Assembly: GCA_025774805.1 (NCBI GenBank)
Contig: JALGZR010000095.1
Coordinates: 1-14,911, forward strand
DNA length: 14,911 nt
Reading direction: 5' to 3'
From: a bacterium
GTDB lineage: Bacteria > ARS69
Part shown: positions 1-6,358 of the stretch, piece by piece
Layout: every line of letters starts with the position of its first letter
Numbering within the stretch: the first letter of the stretch is position 1
The notes under the pieces: model-generated
The model's database searches: none
The model's input: the letters and a program-made list of their open reading frames with translations, nothing else
Told to the model about the DNA's origin: nothing
Translations under genes and position numbers: made by a program

Positions 1-77
1 GGTCCGCTCACGCGGACGATGCCGACCCCGCTCTCTCCGAGGGCCGTCGCGATCGCCGCGATGGTGTCGGTCTCCAT
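1..77 (-). CDS. mnmE: tRNA modification GTPase MnmE, N-terminal fragment (runs off the window)
   Basis: Only the first 25 codons are visible; the rest lies beyond the left edge. They read METDTIAAIATALGES, then GVGIVRVSG. This matches the universal MnmE/TrmE N-terminus (D-T-I-A-A-x-A-T followed by G-I-G-x-V-R-x-S-G), which forms the formyl-THF-binding domain. With MnmG, the family makes the (carboxymethyl)aminomethyl modification at wobble U34 of certain tRNAs. The ATG (75-77) lies 13 bp after the yidC stop. A GGAGG sits only 2 nt upstream of it, which is unusually close, but no other start fits the family. The position directly after yidC is the classical order, without an intervening jag gene. 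Identification rests on a short but very characteristic stretch. Confidence 0.85.
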   Translation of the reverse strand, partial: METDTIAAIATALGESGVGIVRVSG

Positions 78-90
78 CGCCTCCGACGAT

Positions 91-1866
91 TCAGCTCGCC
101 GGCGCCGGGGTGGGAGGCGCCTTCATGAACAGCTTGGTCGAAATCGTGAAGAGGTTGCTCGTGAGCCAATAGAGAACGAGGCCGGACGGGAAGGAGAAGA
201 AGATGACCGTCATCATCACCGGCATCAGGTAGACCATCGCCTTCTGGTTCGGATCGGCCATGGTCATCTTCGATTGCAGGAACGAAGTCACGCCCATGAT
301 GATCGGCAGCGCGGCGACCCCCGTCCCGATGAACGGGATCGCGAACGGCAGGTGGAAGATCACGTCCGGTTGGGAGAGGTCGCGGATCCAGAGGATGAAC
401 GGCTCCTGCCGCAGCTCGATCGTCCGGAACAGCACGGCGTACAGCGCAAAGAAGATCGGCATCTGCAGCAGAATGGGAAGGCAGCCACCGAGGGGGTTCA
501 CGCCCGCCTCTTTGTAGAGCTTCATCGTGGCCTCGCTCATCTTCTGCTGATCGTTCTTGTACTTCTGCTTCAGAGCATCGAGCTGTGGCTTGAGCGCGGC
601 CATGTCGCGCATGGATTTCGTGCTCTTGAACGTCAGCGGGAAGAACACGAGATTCACCGCGGCGGCGAACAGCACGATCACGAACCCGTAGTTCGGGATG
701 AACCGGTGGAGCCAGATCAGGAACGCGAGCACCGTCCGTGAGAGGGGGCGGACCCATTTCATCCCGAGATCCATCGCGTTTTCGATGCCGAGCCCGAGCG
801 CCTTGATCCCGGCGTAATCCTGGGGACCGATGTACACGTCGTACACGACGCGCGTCGCCCCGAGCCCACCCGGGGAGCGCTCGGCCAGGATCTCCGCGCC
901 CATCGTATGGTCCTCGGTCCCGGCCGGGGTGACCCGCCAGAGCTTCGCGGGGCCCTGCCCCTCCTCGCGGGGCACGATCGCCGCCAGGAAATACTTGTTC
1001 TGAGACGTGACGAAGTACGCATGTCCCGGGTACTCCAGCGGTTCCTTCCACGCGTCCTTGGGGTTCTTCCGCTGTACCTCGCCCTCGGCCAGGACCGCCC
1101 CCTGGAAGTAGGGACCCCGCTGGCCGCCTGCCTTCGGGCCCTCCGTGACGCGCAGACCCCCCGCCCACGACAACCCCCACGCGGAGATCCCGACACGGTC
1201 CTCGACGATCTCGTGCTCCACCTGAATCAGGTTGCCCTCCCTCGGCACGATGAACGCCTTGCGGAGAATGACCTCCTCGAGGGGGAGCTCCCACACGATC
1301 CGACGCCCCCCCGCCGTCTCATCCTGCTGCGCGAGCCGGAAGTTGAACCGATCCAGAGAGATCTCCTGTCCCTGGAGAACGAGAACGCTGCCCAGCGCCC
1401 CCGGCCCGCCCTCGGGAATCAACTGGACCGGCTCTCCCGGCTCCTCTTCGAACCGTCGGAGACGGGCCTCGACGAGACGCGCACCCTGCCCGTCGATCTC
1501 CAGCGAGAGCTCCTCGTTTTCCAGACGCACCGTCTCGCGCCCCGCTCCCGGCTCCTCCCCGGAGAGCTTCAGCCGCGGGCCCGATCCCGAGATGACTCCC
1601 AGGAGGGAGCCCGCGTCCTCCGGTACGAGCCGATCGGGGGCGGCGGGTGCCCGCGTCGTCTCCGGCATCGCGCGATCGCGGGAGGACTCGTCGCGCGAGG
1701 CCTCCTGGAGCCCCACGATCTCTTGGGACGGAGTTCCCTCTCGTTCCACCGGTACCGACCGCTGCCTCTCCGGCGCAGGGAACATCACGCTCCAAAGCAG
1801 CAGCACGGCCATGGCGAGAAGGACGGCCCAGAATGCCCTTTGTTCCTGTCCCTGGTTCTCCGACAC
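91..1866 (-). CDS. yidC: Membrane protein insertase YidC (Gram-negative type, with periplasmic domain)
   Basis: This is a 591-residue inner-membrane insertase that inserts and folds membrane proteins alone or with SecYEG. It has an N-terminal membrane segment (about residues 11-30), a large periplasmic beta-domain (about 60-355), and the conserved five-helix insertase core (about 370-585). The core carries the family hallmark NPLGGCLPILLQMPIFFALY from residue 457 and FPSGLVLYW near the end. The C-terminal tail is short and not basic. The start is GTG at 1864-1866, with GGAAGG upstream. The gene lies 63 bp after yidD and 13 bp before mnmE in the same operon. The oddity is residue 405: aligned to E. 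coli ([20 protein letters not shown] against NYGFVIVLFAAAVNLVFFPL here), the conserved groove Arg366 is an Asn (codon AAT at 652-654). Identity is certain; the consequence of the change is inference. Confidence 0.97.
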   Translation of the reverse strand: MSENQGQEQRAFWAVLLAMAVLLLWSVMFPAPERQRSVPVEREGTPSQEIVGLQEASRDESSRDRAMPETTRAPAAPDRLVPEDAGSLLGVISGSGPRLKLSGEEPGAGRETVRLENEELSLEIDGQGARLVEARLRRFEEEPGEPVQLIPEGGPGALGSVLVLQGQEISLDRFNFRLAQQDETAGGRRIVWELPLEEVILRKAFIVPREGNLIQVEHEIVEDRVGISAWGLSWAGGLRVTEGPKAGGQRGPYFQGAVLAEGEVQRKNPKDAWKEPLEYPGHAYFVTSQNKYFLAAIVPREEGQGPAKLWRVTPAGTEDHTMGAEILAERSPGGLGATRVVYDVYIGPQDYAGIKALGLGIENAMDLGMKWVRPLSRTVLAFLIWLHRFIPNYGFVIVLFAAAVNLVFFPLTFKSTKSMRDMAALKPQLDALKQKYKNDQQKMSEATMKLYKEAGVNPLGGCLPILLQMPIFFALYAVLFRTIELRQEPFILWIRDLSQPDVIFHLPFAIPFIGTGVAALPIIMGVTSFLQSKMTMADPNQKAMVYLMPVMMTVIFFSFPSGLVLYWLTSNLFTISTKLFMKAPPTPAPAS

Positions 1867-1929
1867 GACGGCTTCCTTCCTGCGACTCGAGCCCGGTCGG
1901 GACTTTCCGGCGACCGGTCTACGGTTCGA

Positions 1930-2226
1930 TCACGTGGTGTCGGGCGGCGACGTGGGGACCGGGTCGAATCCACCCGGGTTCCAGGGGTGACAGCGGAGCA
2001 CCCGCCGAGCGATCAACGACAGGCCTCGCCATCCGTGGCCGGCGAGCGCCTCCGAAGCGTAACGGGAACAGGACGGGTGGAATCGGCAACGGGGGCCGAG
2101 CAGCGGCGCGATCGTCCACCGATAGATCGCCAACCCTGCCCTCAGCGGCCAGAGTCCGGCGCGGACGACGACGTCACGCGCCGCAAGAGCCTCACGACCT
2201 CCCCCTCCACCTCTCGGAAGCAGCAT
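1930..2226 (-). CDS. yidD: Membrane protein insertion efficiency factor YidD
   Basis: This small membrane-associated protein is encoded between rnpA and yidC in most bacteria and is thought to assist YidC-dependent insertion. The diagnostic core is clear: [13 protein letters not shown], then [15 protein letters not shown], then [18 protein letters not shown], including the three conserved cysteines and the C-H-P-x-x-P-G-G-x-D-P-V-P tail. The start is uncertain. The ATG used here (2224-2226) overlaps rnpA by 85 bp and adds a glycine-rich leader that looks like an out-of-frame shadow of rnpA. A TTG at 2131-2133, 8 nt after the rnpA stop and behind GAGGG, would avoid the overlap but trims part of the N-terminal amphipathic helix (67 residues). 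The stop is at 1930-1932. The gene sits inside the rpmH-rnpA-yidD-yidC operon. Confidence 0.88.
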   Translation of the reverse strand: MLLPRGGGGGREALAARDVVVRAGLWPLRAGLAIYRWTIAPLLGPRCRFHPSCSRYASEALAGHGWRGLSLIARRVLRCHPWNPGGFDPVPTSPPDTT

Positions 2227-2522
2227 CCGATCATCGCCGAGGAGGCCACGAACACGATGGCGAATCCCCCGCACGACAACTCCCTCTTGTTCCGCCGATA
2301 GGCCTCACGAATCAATCGCTTCAAGCGATTGCGAACCACCGCTCTCCCGAGACGCTTCCCGACGGCCACCCCGACACGATTCGCGCTCTCCGGGCTCCCG
2401 GCATCCCGGATCCAATAGACATGGAGGACTCTTCCCCGGACACGCCTTCCGCGCCGGAGAATGCGCGTGAACTCCTCCCCGCGTCGAACCCGCTCTTCCT
2501 TGGGGAAGCCCTCGGTCTGCAC
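2142..2522 (-). CDS. rnpA: Ribonuclease P protein component RnpA
   Basis: This 126-residue basic protein is the protein cofactor of RNase P, which binds the catalytic RNA and the 5' leader of pre-tRNAs. The RNR motif is intact ([18 protein letters not shown], about residues 59-76), preceded by the strand [11 protein letters not shown]. The N-terminal [12 protein letters not shown] corresponds to the substrate-binding helix. The start codon is GTG at 2520-2522, with GGAGG 6 nt upstream, an optimal arrangement. The gene lies 66 bp after rpmH and overlaps or abuts yidD. Length and order are normal for the family. The RNase P RNA is not in the window. Confidence 0.97.
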   Translation of the reverse strand: MQTEGFPKEERVRRGEEFTRILRRGRRVRGRVLHVYWIRDAGSPESANRVGVAVGKRLGRAVVRNRLKRLIREAYRRNKRELSCGGFAIVFVASSAMIGCCFREVEGEVVRLLRRVTSSSAPDSGR

Positions 2523-2588
2523 CGTCTCCCTCCGACGGCTCTCCCGCGGTCGAGTCGTAATCGCCTTCGCGTCAGGACCCGCGCCGGA

Positions 2589-2726
2589 TCAGGACGCGCT
2601 CAGACGCTTGCGCCCGTGTTTCCGGCGGAGCTTCAGGATCCTTCGCCCAGACTTCGTCTTCATCCGCTTCCGGAACCCGTGCGTCCGCTTCCGGCGTATG
2701 CGGCTCGGTTTGTAGGTGAAGCTCAC
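2589..2726 (-). CDS. rpmH: 50S ribosomal protein L34 (bL34)
   Basis: This 45-residue, strongly basic protein has the L34 signature. It opens with [20 protein letters not shown], followed by a lysine/arginine-rich helix that ends in K-R-L-S-A-S. It is a small protein of the large ribosomal subunit. The usual second residue pair KRT is replaced by SFT, a common variant outside Proteobacteria. The start is GTG at 2724-2726, behind a good GAGGAGAGG ribosome-binding site. It is the first gene of the leftward rpmH-rnpA-yidD-yidC-mnmE operon and faces the non-coding region upstream of dnaA. Confidence 0.97.
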   Translation of the reverse strand: MSFTYKPSRIRRKRTHGFRKRMKTKSGRRILKLRRKHGRKRLSAS

Positions 2727-2835
2727 CCGTCCTCTCCTCGCTGCGACGGCTCTCCACCCCCGATGGTGCAGAGCGATCCCGCTTTCCTCATGTCCCGGCG
2801 CCCGAGTCGGCGCTTTCCCCCAGAATCGGCCCGGC

Positions 2836-2865
2836 AGTTTCCCAGACCGGGCGGAGCTTTGTCAA
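2836..2865 (-). promoter_or_regulatory. Candidate promoter for the rpmH operon
   Basis: On the minus strand there is a perfect TTGACA (-35, 2860-2865), then an 18 nt spacer and a weak GAAACT (-10, 2836-2841). It would give a leader of about 100 nt before rpmH. A 6-bp inverted repeat (GCCCGG at 2829-2834 and CCGGGC at 2847-2852) surrounds the -10 and might be an operator or only a local hairpin. The -35 is convincing and the -10 is not. Confidence 0.35.
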
Positions 2866-3144
2866 GAGACCCCCGACTCCCCCCCATCTCCGATCGCGCT
2901 GTCGTTCCCTCTCACGTCCCGGTGCCGGATCCAGCCACCCTGCGGCGGCAGCCCTTCTCCAGAACGGGGCTTGCTTCATCTCAAACGGGGTGCGACGAGC
3001 CCTCGTTCCCTCTCCCTCTTGGGGGTGCATGGAGCGACTCCTCGTGGTCCCGGTGGCCCGTCGTGTCCCTCGAAGAGTCGGACCTCCGGCTCATTCTCCC
3101 TTCGACCCACGCGCCGCTTTTCCTGATTCTCTTCTCTTTTCGTG

Positions 3145-3173
3145 TTGACACCGCATGCCCAAACTTCCATAAT
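3145..3173 (+). promoter_or_regulatory. Promoter of dnaA
   Basis: TTGACA (3145-3150) and CATAAT (3168-3173) are separated by exactly 17 nt, a near-consensus sigma70-type promoter pointing at dnaA. The expected transcript start is near 3180, leaving a leader of about 240 nt. DnaA-box-like sites begin about 20-30 nt downstream of that start, which suggests autoregulation by DnaA. The motifs are seen directly; the use of the promoter is inferred. Confidence 0.65.
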
Positions 3174-3210
3174 CCCCGCTCTTCCAAGGATATACGGCCT
3201 TTTCCCCCTC

Positions 3211-3219
3211 GTGGAAAAG
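3211..3219 (-). promoter_or_regulatory. DnaA-box-like site
   Basis: CGTGGAAAA on the plus strand reads TTTTCCACG on the minus strand and matches 7 of 9 positions of TTATCCACA. It lies just downstream of the predicted dnaA transcript start. A degenerate TTTTCCCCC at 3201-3209 precedes it. Confidence 0.4.
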
Positions 3220-3278
3220 CTCCGGAGTCCGGGAAGTGCAGTCGTCGTCAGATCCCGCGGAGACAGGAACTTGGGCAC

Positions 3279-3298
3279 TTTTCCACCGTGGTGGATAA
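3279..3298. promoter_or_regulatory. Inverted pair of DnaA boxes upstream of dnaA
   Basis: TTTTCCACC (3279-3287, 7 of 9 to TTATCCACA) faces GGTGGATAA (3290-3298, 8 of 9 on the opposite strand) with two bases between them. The pair forms a near-palindrome in the dnaA leader. This is the best DnaA-box candidate in the window and could serve initiation, autoregulation or both. Confidence 0.6.
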
Positions 3299-3423
3299 CT
3301 CTGGGGGGCCGCCAACTTCATTTGGCTCAGGCACTTCAGCTGTTTCCCCCACCCCCGATCCTCCAAGCCCCTGCCTCGGCTCGTGCATAAGCTGTGAACC
3401 TTTGAACTTTCGGAGAAATGCCC

Positions 3424-4833
3424 ATGCCCGCTGTCTCCGAAGAACTCTGGTCGGGAATCATCGAGGATCTCTATCAGCAACTCGCTCCTCAAATCGTCGA
3501 TACCTGGCTCCGTCCTCTCACCGTTCGTTCCGGTGATGGTCCCTCTCTCCTGCTCGAGGCCCCGAATCGCTTTCATCTCCAGTACGTCCAGGAGAAGTAC
3601 GGTTCTCTCTTGCAGGGAATCGTTCGGAATCGTCTCGGCGCGGACCGGCGCGTGACCCTCGTTCTCGCGAACGGTTCTCCTCCGTCTGCCGGCATCCAGC
3701 CAGCCCCCCGGGGCTCGACGCCGGCTCCGGGTGATTCCGCCGTGACCGCCTACGACACCGCCCTGTCCCGGGTCACGAAGACCGGCTCGCCGGGTCGAGT
3801 TCCTCAACCCTCCACGCCGCTCAATTCCAAATACACGTTCGAGAACTTCGTCGTGGGAAAGTCGAACCAGTTCGCTCACGCCGCGGCCCGCGCCGTCGCC
3901 GAGCACCCCGCCACCGCGTACAACCCCCTGTTCATCTTCGGCGGCTCGGGTCTCGGAAAGACCCACGTCATGCAGGCGATCGGGAACGATATCCGTTCCC
4001 GGACCGGTCCTGACACGATCCTCCACTACGCCTCCGCCGAGAACTTCATGAACGAGATGATCGGGGCGATCCAAAGCGGCAACACGATGAACTTCCGCAA
4101 CAAGTACCGAAAGATCGACGTCCTTCTCATCGACGACGTTCACTTTCTCCAGGGGAAGGAATCCACTCAGGAGGAGTTCTTCCATACGTTCAACGCTCTC
4201 TACGAGTCCCATAAACAGATCGTCCTCACGAGCGACCGTCCACCCAAGGAGATCCCCACCCTCGAGGAGCGACTTGTCTCCCGGTTCGAGTGGGGACTCG
4301 TCACCGATATCCAACCACCCGACCTCGAGACCCGGATCGCGATTCTCCGCAAGAAGGCCGAAGATGACCGTCTCGAGATTCCGGATGACGTTCTGGAGTT
4401 CATCGCCTCCAACGTCCGTTCGAACATCCGTGAGCTCGAGGGGTCCCTTATCCGTCTTTTGGCCTTCTCCTCGCTCACCGACAGCGACATTGACATCGCT
4501 CTCGCCCGTGAGGTCCTCAAGGACTTCCTCAAGCAACCCGACCGGATCATCACCGTGGAGCAGATCCAAAAGACCGTCTCGGATCACTTCGGGATTCCCG
4601 AAGAGGCCATGAAGGTCAAGAAGCGCACGAGTTCCATCGCGTATCCTCGACAGATTGCGATGTTTCTCTCACGTGATCTCACGAACCTGTCTCTCTCCGA
4701 GATCGGAAACCGGTTCGGAGGTCGGGATCACACGACCGTCATGCACGCCTGTGAGAAGATCGGAAACGCCTCGACCGAGGACCCCGAGCTCCGTCGGATT
4801 CTCCACCGGCTGACGAGCACGCTGCGTGGATGA
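3424..4833 (+). CDS. dnaA: Chromosomal replication initiator protein DnaA
   Basis: DnaA binds oriC, unwinds it as an ATP-bound filament and loads the helicase. All domains are present: an N-terminal interaction domain (about residues 1-85), a Pro/Ser/Gly-rich linker (about 86-135), and an AAA+ core with Walker A GGSGLGKT (near 173) and Walker B VLLIDDVHF. The core is followed by SRFEWGL and the C-terminal helix-turn-helix with the signature GRDHTTVMHA. The length of 469 residues is normal. Two in-frame ATGs lie at 3418 and 3424. The ribosome-binding GGAG (3412-3415) is 8 nt from the second but only 2 nt from the first, so 3424 is chosen. The coding strand is unusually C-rich (for example 22 C and 12 G in 4441-4500), opposite to dnaN. 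Confidence 0.98.
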   Translation: MPAVSEELWSGIIEDLYQQLAPQIVDTWLRPLTVRSGDGPSLLLEAPNRFHLQYVQEKYGSLLQGIVRNRLGADRRVTLVLANGSPPSAGIQPAPRGSTPAPGDSAVTAYDTALSRVTKTGSPGRVPQPSTPLNSKYTFENFVVGKSNQFAHAAARAVAEHPATAYNPLFIFGGSGLGKTHVMQAIGNDIRSRTGPDTILHYASAENFMNEMIGAIQSGNTMNFRNKYRKIDVLLIDDVHFLQGKESTQEEFFHTFNALYESHKQIVLTSDRPPKEIPTLEERLVSRFEWGLVTDIQPPDLETRIAILRKKAEDDRLEIPDDVLEFIASNVRSNIRELEGSLIRLLAFSSLTDSDIDIALAREVLKDFLKQPDRIITVEQIQKTVSDHFGIPEEAMKVKKRTSSIAYPRQIAMFLSRDLTNLSLSEIGNRFGGRDHTTVMHACEKIGNASTEDPELRRILHRLTSTLRG

Positions 4834-5025
4834 TGGAGAGCGATCGAGTCGTGGAAAAGGTGAGCACGACGACGGGGACCGTTTCGGGATTGGATATCGC
4901 CCGTGGACAACCGGGCTCATCTTCCCCATCTATCCGGAATATCCCCACATCGTCGGGGGCACCATCATCGTTCGGAACTGGATATTTCACTGTGACTTCC
5001 GCCGGTTCCGAACTGGTCTTTCCCG

Positions 5026-5085
5026 ATTTCCACGGATCCTACTACTTCTACGAACTTGAATAGGTAAGGAAGAAGAATTAGAACT
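5026..5085. promoter_or_regulatory. Candidate DNA-unwinding element with DnaA-trio
   Basis: Read left to right there is a weak DnaA box (5026-5034), a short GC-rich spacer (GGATCC), then CTACTACTTCTA (5039-5050). On the complementary strand this reads 3'-GAT-GAT-GAA-GAT-5', four triplets fitting the DnaA-trio pattern 3'-[G/A]A[T/A]-5'. An AT-rich patch (5052-5085) follows. Box, GC cluster, trios and AT patch in this order are the arrangement described for the B. subtilis unwinding region. The box is poor, and a short match can arise by chance. Confidence 0.5.
5056..5084 (+). promoter_or_regulatory. Possible promoter for dnaN
   Basis: TTGAAT (5056-5061) and TAGAAC (5079-5084) are spaced by 17 nt upstream of dnaN. 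Both boxes deviate from consensus, and the site overlaps the proposed unwinding element. Confidence 0.3.
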
Positions 5086-5203
5086 GCGGGGGATATCTCC
5101 CACTTGCGGACTGTCGGAAAACCAGTTCGCTGAGGTAGCAGAAATGACGAAGGCAGCCATCGAGGAGAGTTCTCGGGTGACGAGTGAAAGTGATGGCGGA
5201 GCG

Positions 5204-6322
5204 ATGAGATTCACGACCCCACAGACGACTCTCGCGAGTGCGGTGGATCGTGTGCTGAACGTCGTTCCCCAGAAGACGACCATGCCGGTACTGGGTCACC
5301 TTCTTCTGGAGGCCTCCGGAAAGCAGGTGCAATTGACGGCGACCGATCTCGATCTGACGATCCGGACGCAGATAGACGCGGATGTGGCTCGAAAGGGAAC
5401 GGTCACCCTTCCTGCGAAGCGCTTCTCGGAGATCGTACGGCAGCTCGATCCGTCGGGCGACGTCGAGATCGACGTCCACAAGGCGAGCGCCCTCATCACG
5501 GCCGGACAGGCGAACTTCCGGATTCTCGGAATGGGGACGGACGAGTTTCCGCAGATTCCGGGACTCGATTTCAAAGAAGGCGTGACGATTCCGGGGGACG
5601 CCCTGAAGAAGGCGATTCAGAAGACCGTGTTCTGTGTTTCGAGGGACGAGACGCGGCGTGCCCTGACGGGAGTCCTCTGGGAGGTGAGTGGAAGCTCGAT
5701 GGCGATGGTGGGAACCGATGGGCACCGGTTGGCTCGCATCTGCCTTCCGGTGGAGATCGATGTGGAGGGAGATCGGGACTGCATCGTTCCGACGAAGGCT
5801 CTCCAACAGGTTGTCCGGCTGAGCGGGGATGCGGGAGAGAAGGGGATCCTGGTGAAGATCACCGAGGACCACGTGATCTTCCGTCTCGAGAACACGACGT
5901 TGTTCACGCGGTTGATCGAAGGGCCCTTTCCGAAGTACCAGGACGTGATTCCGAAGGAAAACGACAAGAAGATCGTGGCGCGGCGGGAGGCGCTCGGGGA
6001 CGCGCTTCGGCGAGTCAGCCTGTTGTCCGACAACCTGACACATCAGGTTCGGATGTCCCTTCGTCCCGACCGGGTCGTCCTCTCCGCACGGACCCAGGAC
6101 ATCGGCGAGGCACAGGAGGAGATCGAGATCCAGTACGGCGGCGAGGATATGGACATCGGCTTCAACGCCCAGTACCTGGGGGAAGTGCTCCGGAATATCG
6201 ACCGCGAGGAAGTTCTCCTCTCGCTGAGCACGCCGCTGAATGCGGGGCTCATCGAGCCACTCGAACAGACGGAGGAGGAGAACTACCTCTGTCTGATCAT
6301 GCCGCTTCGACTCGTGGACTGA
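5204..6322 (+). CDS. dnaN: DNA polymerase III beta subunit (sliding clamp)
   Basis: This is the ring-shaped processivity clamp of the replicative polymerase, 372 residues in three repeated clamp domains. Family marks are the N-terminal MRF followed by LASAVDRVLNVVPQKTTMPVL, the strand TATDLDLTI, the central GTDGHRLA, and the C-terminal CLIMPLRL. The start at 5204 matches the usual DnaN N-terminus, but its GGAG is only 2 nt away. An in-frame ATG at 5144 has a better placed GAGG (8 nt) and would add a 20-residue polar leader (MTKAAIEESSRVTSESDGGA). Homology favours 5204 and the ribosome-binding site favours 5144. The coding strand is G-rich. The expected downstream recF is absent; the next gene is a convergent msrAB 36 bp away. 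Confidence 0.98.
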   Translation: MRFTTPQTTLASAVDRVLNVVPQKTTMPVLGHLLLEASGKQVQLTATDLDLTIRTQIDADVARKGTVTLPAKRFSEIVRQLDPSGDVEIDVHKASALITAGQANFRILGMGTDEFPQIPGLDFKEGVTIPGDALKKAIQKTVFCVSRDETRRALTGVLWEVSGSSMAMVGTDGHRLARICLPVEIDVEGDRDCIVPTKALQQVVRLSGDAGEKGILVKITEDHVIFRLENTTLFTRLIEGPFPKYQDVIPKENDKKIVARREALGDALRRVSLLSDNLTHQVRMSLRPDRVVLSARTQDIGEAQEEIEIQYGGEDMDIGFNAQYLGEVLRNIDREEVLLSLSTPLNAGLIEPLEQTEEENYLCLIMPLRLVD

Positions 6323-6358
6323 GGTGAAACCCGAGGAGAATCAGGGACCGCGTCGTCG

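Larger units (their letters stand above)
2727..3423. other. Non-coding region upstream of dnaA (part of a possible bipartite origin)
   Basis: About 0.7 kb lies between divergent rpmH and dnaA. The left half (to about 3120) is C-rich on the plus strand and shows no recognisable gene; open frames there have no ribosome-binding site or family resemblance. The right half holds the dnaA promoter and DnaA-box-like sites at 3201-3298. It also has a short AT-richer stretch around 3378-3418, which includes the dnaA ribosome-binding site. No CRISPR, tRNA or mobile element is visible. Confidence 0.7.
4834..5203. other. Candidate replication origin (oriC) between dnaA and dnaN
   Basis: This is a 370 bp non-coding gap. 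It contains weak DnaA-box-like sites: CGTGGAAAA at 4850-4858 and CGTGGACAA at 4902-4910 (7 of 9 each on the minus strand), ATCCCCACA at 4941-4949 and ATTTCCACG at 5026-5034 (6 of 9 each). A DnaA-trio-like run and an AT-rich patch follow at 5039-5085. The plus-strand composition flips from C-rich in dnaA to G-rich in dnaN across this gap. Origins in the dnaA-dnaN interval are known in other bacteria, for example B. subtilis. None of the boxes is a perfect consensus, so the assignment rests on the combination. Confidence 0.65.

Noticed and set aside
907-2301. A 464-codon plus-strand open frame opposite yidC, yidD and rnpA
   Set aside because: It is antisense to confirmed genes, with an Arg/Leu-rich composition typical of a shadow frame and no plausible ribosome-binding site context.
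2716-3126. A 136-codon plus-strand open frame in the gap upstream of dnaA
   Set aside because: It has no recognisable domain and a Pro/Ser/Arg-rich composition. It starts inside the rpmH translation-start region with no ribosome-binding site, and is best read as non-coding.
1647-3536. A 629-codon open frame on the plus strand running across yidC, yidD, rnpA, rpmH and the region upstream of dnaA
   Set aside because: It lies antisense to five well-recognised genes, has low-complexity Arg/Pro/Ser composition and no family motifs. Long stop-free antisense frames are expected at this GC content.
6323-6358. Search for a bidirectional terminator between convergent dnaN and msrAB
   Set aside because: No stable inverted repeat or T-run is visible in the 36 bp gap.
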